The notes beneath the pieces are model-generated. The model had not been told where the DNA came from, made no database searches, and worked only from the letters and a program-made list of their open reading frames with translations. A stretch of 64,000 nt of DNA from an uncultured Sulfitobacter sp. (lineage in GTDB: Bacteria; Pseudomonadota; Alphaproteobacteria; Rhodobacterales; Rhodobacteraceae). Location: contig NZ_CANNBM010000001.1 of assembly GCF_947502895.1 (NCBI RefSeq), forward strand, positions 992,001-1,056,000, written 5' to 3'. The translations under genes and the position numbers were made by a program. Positions 24,372 through 32,582 of this stretch are shown here, in pieces. Within the stretch, counting starts at the first letter, position 1, and every line of letters starts with the position of its first letter.

Positions 24372-25949
24372 ATGGCAAAAATTGCCTATATCCTTCTGTG
24401 TCACAAAGACCCGGACGCCATCATCAAGCAGGCGGAACGGTTGACTGCTGTGGGCGACTATATGTCGATCCATTTTGACGCGAGCGCGGATCCGGCACAA
24501 TACAAGGCCATTCGCAAAGCACTGGATAACAACCCCAACGTCACATTCGCCGCCAAACGGATCAAGTGCGGATGGGGGGAATGGTCGCTGGTGCAGGCCA
24601 CTTTGCACGCGGTAGAATCCGCCGTCGACGCCTTTCCGCGCGCGACACATTTCTACATGTTGTCAGGCGATTGCATGGCGATCAAGTCAGCCGAATACAC
24701 CCATCACTTTCTTGATAACAACGATGCGGATTTCATCGAGAGTTTCGACTATTTCGAGAGCGACTGGATCAAGACAGGCTGGACAGAAGAGCGGCTGATC
24801 TATCGCCACTGGTTCAACGAGCGGACGCAGAAAAAGCTGTTTTATGCGATGTTCAACTTCCAGAAACGCTTTGGCCTGACGCGGGAAATTCCTGCGGATA
24901 TTCAGGTACAGATCGGTAGCCAGTGGTGGTGCCTGCGCCGCCAGACCATCGAATGGATACTGGATTTCTGCAAAAAACGCCGTGATGTGATCCGGTTTTT
25001 CCGCACCACATGGATACCGGACGAGACGTTTTTTCAGACCCTCGTGCGCCATATGGTACCCGAAGACCAGATTCGCGGGCGCACTCTGACGTTTTTGATG
25101 TTCACCGACTACGGGATGCCAGTGACATTCTATAACGACCACTATGACCTTCTGCTCAGTCAGGACTATCTGTTCGCGCGCAAGATCAGCCCCGATGCAC
25201 AGGACCTCAAGCGCCGTCTCGGCCTGCTCTATGCCGCTCAGGGCGTGCGGTTCCAGATTAGCAACGAAGGACGCAGCCTGTTCAAGTTCCTCACCGGTCG
25301 TGGCCGCATCGGGCGGCGGTTTTCGACACGGTTCTGGGAGACGGAGAGCACGCTGGGCCGTGAGCGTGAACTGCTGATTGTTGTGTGCAAGAAGTGGCAC
25401 GTGGCCAAACGGGTGCTGGAACGTATTCGCCAGACCACAAACGTGCCTGCCATCGAATATGTGTTCAACGAAGAGGACACGCCCCTGCCCGCGCTTGGCG
25501 GAATTGAGAAAACGCTGGGCAAACGGACGCGCCACCGTCGCGCCCTGATGCGGATGCTGTTTGATTACTTTGAGACGGACCGCCTGATCGTCTGCATGGA
25601 CCCCAGCAATCTGGACCTGCTTGAAGATTTCGCCGCCGACCGCTCTGTCACCAAGATACTCGAAATTGATTGCACCTTCACAGAGGATTACCTGATCGGC
25701 CATGCCATGCGCGTAGGGCTTGCAGGCGAGCAAACCTCGCAAGAGACGTTGGACCGTCTGTTGCCTACCATCCGCAATGATATGATCTTCGAGAGCGACG
25801 CCATCCGCGATGCGCAGTTCGAGAACCACAGCCGGATGCGCGAAAGCGCCTCGGCGCAGGAAAACGCCGATGAGTTGGCAAAGTTTCTGGGCATCAGTGG
25901 CGATAAAGCGCAAGAGATTGCCAGCACCGATTACCTGTTTGCCGACTGA
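24372..25949 (+). CDS. GT14-type glycosyltransferase with DUF5928
   Basis: 525 aa. Residues 1-250 resemble core-2/I-branching beta-1,6-N-acetylglucosaminyltransferases: AYILLCHKDPDAIIKQAERL, FDASADP, HFYMLSGDCMAIKS, QIGSQWWCLRRQTIEWIL and TTWIPDETFFQTLV. The C-terminal half (about 310-525) matches the DUF5928 region typical of Rhodobacterales, with unknown role. No transmembrane helix is obvious, so it is probably cytoplasmic or peripheral. It probably adds a sugar to a surface polysaccharide or glycolipid. A HIT-family gene follows after 11 bases. Confidence 0.82.
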   Translation: MAKIAYILLCHKDPDAIIKQAERLTAVGDYMSIHFDASADPAQYKAIRKALDNNPNVTFAAKRIKCGWGEWSLVQATLHAVESAVDAFPRATHFYMLSGDCMAIKSAEYTHHFLDNNDADFIESFDYFESDWIKTGWTEERLIYRHWFNERTQKKLFYAMFNFQKRFGLTREIPADIQVQIGSQWWCLRRQTIEWILDFCKKRRDVIRFFRTTWIPDETFFQTLVRHMVPEDQIRGRTLTFLMFTDYGMPVTFYNDHYDLLLSQDYLFARKISPDAQDLKRRLGLLYAAQGVRFQISNEGRSLFKFLTGRGRIGRRFSTRFWETESTLGRERELLIVVCKKWHVAKRVLERIRQTTNVPAIEYVFNEEDTPLPALGGIEKTLGKRTRHRRALMRMLFDYFETDRLIVCMDPSNLDLLEDFAADRSVTKILEIDCTFTEDYLIGHAMRVGLAGEQTSQETLDRLLPTIRNDMIFESDAIRDAQFENHSRMRESASAQENADELAKFLGISGDKAQEIASTDYLFAD

Positions 25950-25960
25950 GGAGTTTGCCC

Positions 25961-26341
25961 GTGACCTACGCCTATGATGACCAGAATATCTTTGCCAAAA
26001 TCTTGCGCGGTGAAATTCCCAATACCACTGTCCTAGAGACGGAACACACGCTCGCGTTCCGCGATCTGTATCCGCAGGCGCCTACCCATGTGCTGGTGAT
26101 CCCCAAAGGTCCGTATGTCAGCTATGACCATTTCGCGGCCAGTGCCTCGGACGCGGAGATCGTCGATTACACACGCGCCATCGGCGAGGTGTGCCGCATG
26201 GAAGGTGTCACGCTGGAGGCGGGCGACGGCTTTCGTATGATTAGCAACGCGGGCGAGCATGGGGTACAAGAAGTGCCACATCTGCATGTACACATTCTGG
26301 GCGGTCGGCGCATGGGGCGGATGGTTCAGCCCGCCAGTTGA
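25961..26341 (+). CDS. HIT-family nucleotide hydrolase/transferase
   Basis: 126 aa. The histidine triad is VPHLHVHILGG near the C terminus, and the HINT-like N-terminal pattern is IFAKILRGEIPNTTVLE with THVLVIPKGPYVSYDHF. HINT-type proteins hydrolyse purine nucleoside phosphoramidates or adenylyl-amino acids. The start chosen is GTG at 25961, seven bases after GAGGAG; a TTG at 25955 would be too close to that site. Confidence 0.9.
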   Translation: MTYAYDDQNIFAKILRGEIPNTTVLETEHTLAFRDLYPQAPTHVLVIPKGPYVSYDHFAASASDAEIVDYTRAIGEVCRMEGVTLEAGDGFRMISNAGEHGVQEVPHLHVHILGGRRMGRMVQPAS

Positions 26342-26435
26342 CAGACAAAGTACGAAGACAGCGGCGGGATGCGGAATTCTCCGCAATTCCCACCCAAATT
26401 TTTAAATGATTTGACGCACTCTCGCGCGAAGGCGC

Positions 26436-27068
26436 TTATGACTTTTTGCGCCACGACCCCAGCCAACTGGTAACCGCGCCGGACGCATCGGCCAGATCAT
26501 CTTCGATCGCTTCCATCGTGGGATCAATCCGCGCCTTGCGGAACCGCCGCCAGCGCACCCAAATGCCGTAAGTCACTGCTGCAAACAGGGTCAGGATAAT
26601 GATATTCAGCCAAGGAATACCCTTGGACGCATCAGGCCCGTCTACTTCGCGCACGGAGATCGCGTTGGGGAAAATCGTCAAAAACTCGTTGCGCCAGCCG
26701 TAGTGTTTGATCGCCACATAACGGGCGTTCTCCTCGGTGGAGCGGAACTCCCCTGCCTCTGCTTGCAGATTGGACGTGTCGAATTTGAAGTAAGGCGGCC
26801 AGCCCCAGCCCGTATCTTCGTTGCGGTAGACCATCACATCGCCGCCCACGCGCCGCGTCTGGATGAAAAAGACATCACGGTTCATCAAAGTGCCGTCTGT
26901 GCCTGTATCCGCCTGCGCCCAAAAGATAGAGTTCTCGCCAAAATCCTGACGCTTCTCGTAGGTGTCGGTAATCCGCACAATATCGGTCTGCGGCAGCGTG
27001 TAATGGAATACAGCAGCTACCAGCACCCAGACGGTTATCCAGAACGTCCAACGGATAAGACCAAACAT
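26436..27068 (-). CDS. DUF1523 membrane protein
   Basis: 210 aa. An N-terminal helix (LIRWTFWITVWVLVAAVFHY), an extracytoplasmic domain (about 28-150) with VRITDTYEKRQDFGENSIFW and GWGWPPYFKFDTSNLQAEA, a second helix near 155-173 (IPWLNIIILTLFAAVTYGIW) and a basic cytoplasmic tail make up the DUF1523 plan. The family is mostly alphaproteobacterial and uncharacterised. It is the last gene of the leftward AAA+ cluster, 12 bases after the preceding small membrane protein. Confidence 0.78.
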   Translation of the reverse strand: MFGLIRWTFWITVWVLVAAVFHYTLPQTDIVRITDTYEKRQDFGENSIFWAQADTGTDGTLMNRDVFFIQTRRVGGDVMVYRNEDTGWGWPPYFKFDTSNLQAEAGEFRSTEENARYVAIKHYGWRNEFLTIFPNAISVREVDGPDASKGIPWLNIIILTLFAAVTYGIWVRWRRFRKARIDPTMEAIEDDLADASGAVTSWLGSWRKKS

Positions 27069-27080
27069 GTACGACCCCTC

Positions 27081-27347
27081 TCAGGCAAAATTCGTAAGAT
27101 AGATGACCACTGACACAAGGATCACAGGAATAACATAGACAGACAGGATCAATTTGCGACGCAGCGACTTGTCATAGTCTTCAAGACCCTCTTCCAAAAA
27201 CGCCTCCAGCGGCTGGTCCTGTGGGCCCTCATGCCATTCCGCACGCAGCTTGCCCTTGCGCACTGCGCGCGAATAGAGCGACAGGCAGACATAAATCACT
27301 GTCAGTACGATAAACCCAATGACCATCAAGCGGGCGAGTGCAGCCAT
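27081..27347 (-). CDS. Small two-helix membrane protein of the AAA+ cluster
   Basis: 88 aa. Hydrophobic helices are at residues 7-25 (MVIGFIVLTVIYVCLSLY) and 65-85 (LILSVYVIPVILVSVVIYL), separated by a charged acidic loop (GPQDQPLEAFLEEGLEDYDK). No family is recognised. It begins three bases after the upstream stop codon and is followed closely by the DUF1523 gene, so it is part of the same transcript. Two membrane proteins at the end of this operon suggest that its product complex acts at the inner membrane. Confidence 0.75.
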   Translation of the reverse strand: MAALARLMVIGFIVLTVIYVCLSLYSRAVRKGKLRAEWHEGPQDQPLEAFLEEGLEDYDKSLRRKLILSVYVIPVILVSVVIYLTNFA

Positions 27348-27350
27348 GTC

Positions 27351-28721
27351 CTATCTCCTCTTTACGGCGCCCCAGGGCCCGACCGCTTTGATGCGATCCT
27401 GTGGCAATGGCGGCGGCTTTTTACGTTTACGCGGCAGCGGCGGTATTTCCAATGCGGGTTCATGGCCAAACAGCGCATCGCGCACGCCTGCCTTGTCCAT
27501 AAGGTACTCGCGCTCCAGAAAATCGGCAACATAGGCCTTTTTCGCATCGGGCCAAGCCGCGTAGGTGCTGTAGAACAGGTCTTTGTGGCAGATGAACAGC
27601 TGGCGGATGTCTTTGGGCGCAAGCTCGGCCAGCAGCATGTTCACCAGTTCCGCATCAGGGGTATCCGCTGCGCGCAGGGTATAGAAATAAACCGGATCGG
27701 CGCTGTCGATATTGGGGAAGGCGCCGCCGTTCTCGGCCCAGTTCACCAGCTGCCCCAGCGTGTGGAATTCCGGCGGTAGTTTATCGCTATGATCACGCGC
27801 AAGGCGGCGCAGGTCCCCGCGGGACAGTCCCGTCAAATCCACCCCCTGATCCGCCACCGCGTCAATCAGGATAAAGTCCATCTTCTGCCGCAGGATCGCA
27901 GCCGATTTGATGCCCCGCGCCTCCAGTATCGTCTGCGTCAGGCCATTAAGCTGGAAGAACTGCGCGATACGGTTGCGCTGCGCGCCGTCAAATACGTACT
28001 TCAGCGGCAGACCGTCCAGCCCCGCCTTACCCGCAGGAGCAATCGCCGCAGGATGGGCCACATCCTGAAAGACATACAGCCCGCCAAAATGCGCCGTCCA
28101 GAAATTGCGCTGATCAAATGACATGACCTTGAGCTTGACCGGATTGCGCACCACATCGCCGGTCTTGCCTGCAATCTCGATCATCTGCGAAATCAGCACA
28201 TCGTCGTACCAGCCATTTTCCGTATCGCGAAACTGGTCGACCATCTCGGCCAGACGGGCGGCTTCCTTGACCGTGCCGCCCGTGGTATCTGCATCGATCG
28301 TGATCCGACGAATATCAAACAGCCGCGCGGGCGAGGTGACGTCATAGACCGAGTTCACCAACTCCCCCGCCACAGCGTCCTTGGCCGTCAACGCAAACAG
28401 CGCCGCCTCGTTTTCTTCGATAAAGTCCTGCAAGATCGCCTTGGAGGTCGAGAATTTGGTGTTGAGCAAAGGCGACATACGCTGCTCGACGCTCAGCAAG
28501 ATAAACTGACGGTTCACGCCCTTGTGGTTGAGGTAGAGTGGGTCGTTAAGCTCGTCGCCAATCTCGGGCGAGTAGCCAGAGATGTCGATGTAGAAATCGG
28601 TAAGCTTCGTGCGCTTGCCCGTTAGATGATGCAGCGCACGGTTATACCGCTCCACCAAGGCGGGCGAATGAACGTGAAAGAGATTGCCGAACATCAAGCC
28701 GGCGCGGATGAGGCGGTTCAT
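27351..28721 (-). CDS. Conserved protein of unknown function (DUF6638-like), AAA+ cluster
   Basis: 456 aa soluble protein with no transmembrane helix. It opens MNRLIRAGLMFGNLFHVHSP and has a mostly helical pattern. The tail is basic and Pro-rich (RKRKKPPPLPQDRIK). I associate it with the Rhodobacterales family DUF6638, from memory and without a search. Its ATG overlaps the stop of the low-G+C gene before it (ATGA). No catalytic motif is evident; it may be a partner or substrate of the AAA+ ATPase. Confidence 0.7.
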   Translation of the reverse strand: MNRLIRAGLMFGNLFHVHSPALVERYNRALHHLTGKRTKLTDFYIDISGYSPEIGDELNDPLYLNHKGVNRQFILLSVEQRMSPLLNTKFSTSKAILQDFIEENEAALFALTAKDAVAGELVNSVYDVTSPARLFDIRRITIDADTTGGTVKEAARLAEMVDQFRDTENGWYDDVLISQMIEIAGKTGDVVRNPVKLKVMSFDQRNFWTAHFGGLYVFQDVAHPAAIAPAGKAGLDGLPLKYVFDGAQRNRIAQFFQLNGLTQTILEARGIKSAAILRQKMDFILIDAVADQGVDLTGLSRGDLRRLARDHSDKLPPEFHTLGQLVNWAENGGAFPNIDSADPVYFYTLRAADTPDAELVNMLLAELAPKDIRQLFICHKDLFYSTYAAWPDAKKAYVADFLEREYLMDKAGVRDALFGHEPALEIPPLPRKRKKPPPLPQDRIKAVGPWGAVKRR

Positions 28722-29224
28722 AGAAATTTATCTTCCAGTGATATTAGGTCTTCCTTCAAGCGATCCCATTCCCGCTTTAAAATGCGCTGACTTACATCGT
28801 TAATGTCAGTTGATAAATTTGAAATCCCCTCATCCTTAGAAAAGGCTGCTATCCCTTGAGATAAGTAGCCATCCAATTCTGCAAAGTCGGGATCATTTGG
28901 ATTCATGAGAAGTCTAATTCTCGTAGTGGCTCCGATCAGATTCATCCACTGATCGTCACGCTCCTCACTTGAAAAAACTTGTGAACAATACTCGACAAGA
29001 GCATCTCGGAGGTCATTTATCCAAGCTTGTCTAAATTCAACTAATATCCGTTCTCTTTCTAAATCTCGTTCAATCCGCCTCTCTGCCAACGACTTCCTCT
29101 CAGATGAGCGGTTTGTTAGCGCTGTCACCAAGAGAGTGAGCATCGGAATCGCGATCACAACCAACGTCAATTGGTGACTAGCAATGAACTGCTCTAAGGC
29201 CTCTAAAAGTGCGAGAGTGTTCAA
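28718..29224 (-). CDS. Low-G+C membrane-anchored coiled-coil protein, unknown
   Basis: 168 aa. One transmembrane helix at about residues 18-38 (LTLVVIAIPMLTLLVTALTN) is followed by a long charged helical region (RIERDLERERILVEFRQAW and REWDRLKEDLISLEDK). It starts with TTG in a 4-base TTGA overlap with the stop of the AAA+ gene and ends in an ATGA overlap with the next gene. Base composition is strikingly lower in G+C (roughly 43% by eye) than its neighbours (about 60%), which suggests acquisition by transfer into an existing operon. No homologous family is recognised. Confidence 0.75.
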   Translation of the reverse strand: MNTLALLEALEQFIASHQLTLVVIAIPMLTLLVTALTNRSSERKSLAERRIERDLERERILVEFRQAWINDLRDALVEYCSQVFSSEERDDQWMNLIGATTRIRLLMNPNDPDFAELDGYLSQGIAAFSKDEGISNLSTDINDVSQRILKREWDRLKEDLISLEDKFL

Positions 29225-31155
29225 CTGCCGCCCCCCAAATACCGCTTCTTAGCCTCTTCATTGCGCCCAAAGTCGCGGACCATATTCTCAATCGCCACCT
29301 CATCCGACTTGTCGGCATAGCGGAATTCGGAATCCGCATAGCGGTTGATCTCCTGCACCACCATATCCACCGTGATGGGCTGGCGCATGTCTTCGATCAT
29401 CGCTTTCTTGGTGTCGTAGTCTTTGAACAGGAACAGGTCGGGCTGCTCCATCCATTCGTCGGGCAGTTCGAAATCCATCGCGCGGACTTTTACCGCGTCG
29501 GTGATGTTCTTGATCGCGCGGCCTGTGAAGCGGGGGTCGGCCTCTTGGATCGCCTTTAGATACGTGCCCAGTTTGTTGATCGTGTCCAGCGCGCCAATCT
29601 GGGATTGCACGGCGTTATAAACCTCCAACAGTCCCGCCTCATGCGGTTTCGCGTGGCCTGCAAACGATGCCGCAACGGCCTTTTTGATCGCCTGCGCCTC
29701 GAACACCTCGTGATCGCCCAGCGGGATGTCGTGGTTCTTGCCCATCAGCAGATAAAGGATGTCGACGTAATCCTCCCGCGTCTGCGGCCCATCAACAAGG
29801 AAGCGTGCGCCCGCACGCTGGCGCAGGGCATCGTCCACATTCTCGGGGTAGTTCGAGAACATGCCAAAGGTGCAGTTGCCGCGCACAACCGTATTGGCCC
29901 CTGCAAAACTCTCCATCAACACGGCCGTAATCTCCAACTGCCCCGCAGAGGATTGGCGGTCGCCGCGTTTGCCCGCAAGCTGGTCAATATCGTCAATAGT
30001 GCCAAAGCCGATGACACTGGGATCGATGATATTGTTGATAAACGACTTGGCGTTCTGGCCTGATTTGCCCTGATAGCTGTCAATGTTGTCGGTGCTGAGG
30101 TTCTGATAACGGAAAGGATAGCCCGCATTGCCGCAATACTCGGAGATCAGCCCCGCCATCATCTGGATGAGGGTCGTTTTCCCCGTGCCTGGTGCCCCAT
30201 CCCCCATGAAGGTAAAGATAAAGCCACCCAAATCGGCAAAGGGGTTGAGGCGGCGGTCAAAGTCATAAGCCATCAGCATCTTGGCCAGCTTCATTGACTG
30301 GTATTTAGCGATATGGTTGCCCACCACTTCATTCGGTTTCTTGAACGTCATGGTCAGCGTGCTTGATTTCGCCGCCGACGCCGGACTGAACCCGCTCACG
30401 GTGAAATCATCTGCCTCCACATGCCATGTAGCGGCGGTAAAGGCCTCCAGGCGTGGCGCGGTCGCAGCGCGCAAGCCGACTTTTTCCATCAGACTTTCAG
30501 CAAAGGCACTTACCGTAGCCACCAACCGTGCATCGTCCGCAGCATGTGCAGCAATATCCTGATCCAGTTCCCATAGCGCACCATGCAGTGCGGTCTGGCC
30601 ATTGTCGGTCAGTACCTCCTCCACATCGCCCACCTCAACGGTGGTCTCGGACAGATGTGCTGACAAAAGATACGCCACCGCATTGCCGAATACATAGAGC
30701 GTGACCAAAGCCTCCGCCGCCAGCAGCTCACCAAACTCGGCCTTGCGCGCAGCTGGCACAGACCCCTCAAGATTGGCACGCTTTAGATCGCCCAATCCCG
30801 ATTGTTCCGCAAAATTCTCGGCCACAGCCAACGCAATTGCAATCGCACGCCGCACCGCGTGCAGGACGCTGGCCTGCAACGGCGACATCAATGCATCATC
30901 GCCGTCCGCCCCCTCAACCCGCGCGATCAATTGCACCGCGCCCGACGGCACCCGCCGCTGCGTCACCAACCCCGGCGTGGTTGACCGGAAACGACGCCGC
31001 GTCCCAATCCCGCTAGAGCGTTCAGCAGCAGGTTCCCCCGCGGCCTTACCAATACGCGGTGCATGGTCAAACCCTTCAATCAGCGACTGAGCCATAGCAA
31101 CATGGCTGGCAATATCTTCTTCACGAAGCTCCATCTGGTCTGACGTCTGGCTCAC
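29221..31155 (-). CDS. AAA+ ATPase of a conserved unknown cluster
   Basis: 644 aa. An N-terminal helical region of about 270 residues of no known family precedes one AAA+ module: Walker A GDGAPGTGKTTL (318-329), Walker B VIGFGTIDDID (381-391), then TFGMFSNYPENVDDALRQRA (sensor 1 and arginine-finger region, 429-448). A C-terminal segment (about 500-644) includes a lid-like helical part (DPRFTGRAIKNITDAVKVR). Single-module AAA+ proteins remodel other proteins. Here the partners are probably the coiled-coil protein (32583-33659) and the two unknown proteins in the operon. Target and process are unknown. Confidence 0.85.
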   Translation of the reverse strand: MSQTSDQMELREEDIASHVAMAQSLIEGFDHAPRIGKAAGEPAAERSSGIGTRRRFRSTTPGLVTQRRVPSGAVQLIARVEGADGDDALMSPLQASVLHAVRRAIAIALAVAENFAEQSGLGDLKRANLEGSVPAARKAEFGELLAAEALVTLYVFGNAVAYLLSAHLSETTVEVGDVEEVLTDNGQTALHGALWELDQDIAAHAADDARLVATVSAFAESLMEKVGLRAATAPRLEAFTAATWHVEADDFTVSGFSPASAAKSSTLTMTFKKPNEVVGNHIAKYQSMKLAKMLMAYDFDRRLNPFADLGGFIFTFMGDGAPGTGKTTLIQMMAGLISEYCGNAGYPFRYQNLSTDNIDSYQGKSGQNAKSFINNIIDPSVIGFGTIDDIDQLAGKRGDRQSSAGQLEITAVLMESFAGANTVVRGNCTFGMFSNYPENVDDALRQRAGARFLVDGPQTREDYVDILYLLMGKNHDIPLGDHEVFEAQAIKKAVAASFAGHAKPHEAGLLEVYNAVQSQIGALDTINKLGTYLKAIQEADPRFTGRAIKNITDAVKVRAMDFELPDEWMEQPDLFLFKDYDTKKAMIEDMRQPITVDMVVQEINRYADSEFRYADKSDEVAIENMVRDFGRNEEAKKRYLGGGS

Positions 31156-31184
31156 AAAAACATCCTCTCAAATCCAAAACCGGC

Positions 31185-31212
31185 CTCTATTTTTTCTGGC
31201 CAAAAATACTCT
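31185..31212. repeat. Diverged partial copy of the dispersed repeat
   Basis: CTCTATTTTTTCTGGCCAAA followed by AATACTC resembles the left arm of the repeat at 9805 (CTATTTTTCTTGGCC). It lies in the 92-base gap between two cluster genes. Confidence 0.5.
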
Positions 31213-31247
31213 AGTGCGACGCGCGCCCCACGCACGAACGGCTGCGT

Positions 31248-32366
31248 TCAATACTGCAACACGCGCCCGCCAGCGCTGACAACAAACTTGCGCACACCGC
31301 TGAATCCCGGCGGGTTATGCTCCTCTAGCACCTGATAGGGGCGTTGGGGCAGGATGATGCTGCGCTGGGTACGGGTCGCCCCCATATCAGGCAGACCGCC
31401 GCCCATCGGATCCAACGCAAAAATCTCACGCTCCACCGTCGAAAACCAACCAGATTTTTCCTCTATTACACGGTCCGAGACCAGCTCTTCCTCAGTCCAG
31501 ACCATGGCCCAGTCTTGTCCCTCGGGCGCTTTGGCCTCCGCGAGCACATCACGCAGCGGGCCGTTCTGGCGGGTATACGCGTGGCTGTACATCGGCCCAA
31601 GGTGGAAGCGGCGCAGGCGTTTGGGGTGCAGATCATCGAAATCCTCATCGAACCCGCGCGCAATTGTCACCAGTTTTAGGCCACCAAGCGCCTGCGCGCT
31701 CAGATGCGCCTGTACTTCGGGCCAGCGGCGGGTATCGCGCGGTAACGCTTCGCGCCCGGAATCTTCCAACTCCATCATATAGATGACTGGCAGGTTCACC
31801 TGACTGTCATAGGTCGCCCAATGCAGGCGGTATTTGCGGCGATCCACAACGTCGCCCATATACTCTGCCTGTGGATCGTTGCGCACCCAAAACAAATGCC
31901 CTTTCAACAACTCTTCGTAATAGAGCCGCTGTGACAGGCTGAATTGCAGTTTTGTCGGCAGCGTCCGATCGCTCAGGATCGCCTGGACCATCTGATCCTT
32001 GTGCGCCTCGACGCTGGGCATCGCGGCCAGATGGGTCTGTGCCTGCTGGGCGTCATTGGCCATGGTCATCAATTCAGCAGCCACGGGAAACCCGCTGTCG
32101 CGCCCGTCCACGGTGAGCGAGCCAAAGAAGCGTCCCGTCTCGCGGCCCACCAACAGATACTTCCAGCTCAGCGCCTGAAACGTATTGGTCAGATGCACAG
32201 CGTAGCCTGCAAGGATACTCACCTCATCGCGTGTTAACTGCCGTTCGGCCTCCATCACACCCGCCACACGCAGCATGTGTTGCATGATGCCTTGGAACTT
32301 GGCGAAGTACCGGCGGCTGGCGAAGGTATCTTTCAGGTCATAGTGGTTGGCGGTCGGGTCAGTCAT
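31248..32366 (-). CDS. Conserved protein of unknown function in the AAA+ cluster
   Basis: 372 aa, soluble, no signal peptide. The N-terminal half is helical (YFAKFQGIMQHMLRVAGVME, RDEVSILAGYAVHLTNTFQA). The C-terminal half is richer in predicted strands (RLHWATYDSQVNLPVIYMME, LGGLKLVTIARGFDEDF). The last 40 residues include a Pro-rich stretch (IILPQRPYQVLEEHNPPGF). No motif of a known enzyme is seen. It lies between the small membrane gene and the AAA+ gene and is transcribed with them. Confidence 0.7.
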   Translation of the reverse strand: MTDPTANHYDLKDTFASRRYFAKFQGIMQHMLRVAGVMEAERQLTRDEVSILAGYAVHLTNTFQALSWKYLLVGRETGRFFGSLTVDGRDSGFPVAAELMTMANDAQQAQTHLAAMPSVEAHKDQMVQAILSDRTLPTKLQFSLSQRLYYEELLKGHLFWVRNDPQAEYMGDVVDRRKYRLHWATYDSQVNLPVIYMMELEDSGREALPRDTRRWPEVQAHLSAQALGGLKLVTIARGFDEDFDDLHPKRLRRFHLGPMYSHAYTRQNGPLRDVLAEAKAPEGQDWAMVWTEEELVSDRVIEEKSGWFSTVEREIFALDPMGGGLPDMGATRTQRSIILPQRPYQVLEEHNPPGFSGVRKFVVSAGGRVLQY

Positions 32367-32375
32367 GCAAAATTC

Positions 32376-32582
32376 TCAACTTGAATCTCCCCAAGGCCCC
32401 ATACCAGAGCGATCTGCACCAGACTGCCAGTCTGCCAAACGGAAAAGCCCGATGACTATACAGGTGACGCCTGAAACGAATGCCCACCATGGCCAGATCA
32501 TCGCGATAGCCAGCCAGACAATGACGGCACCAAAAGCAATCATAAGCAGATTATTTTTCAGAACAGATGGCATGCGCGCCAT
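32376..32582 (-). CDS. Small membrane protein of the AAA+ cluster
   Basis: 68 aa. Two closely spaced hydrophobic segments cover residues 10-48 (LLMIAFGAVIVWLAIAMIW, WAFVSGVTCIVIGLFRLAD), with a short polar tail (SGADRSGMGPWGDSS). The ATG lies directly after the stop of the coiled-coil gene with no gap, so translation is coupled. No known family. Confidence 0.7.
   Translation of the reverse strand: MARMPSVLKNNLLMIAFGAVIVWLAIAMIWPWWAFVSGVTCIVIGLFRLADWQSGADRSGMGPWGDSS

Noticed and set aside
24687..25913. 408-codon minus-strand frame
   Set aside because: Shadow of the DUF5928 glycosyltransferase gene; no protein-like motifs.
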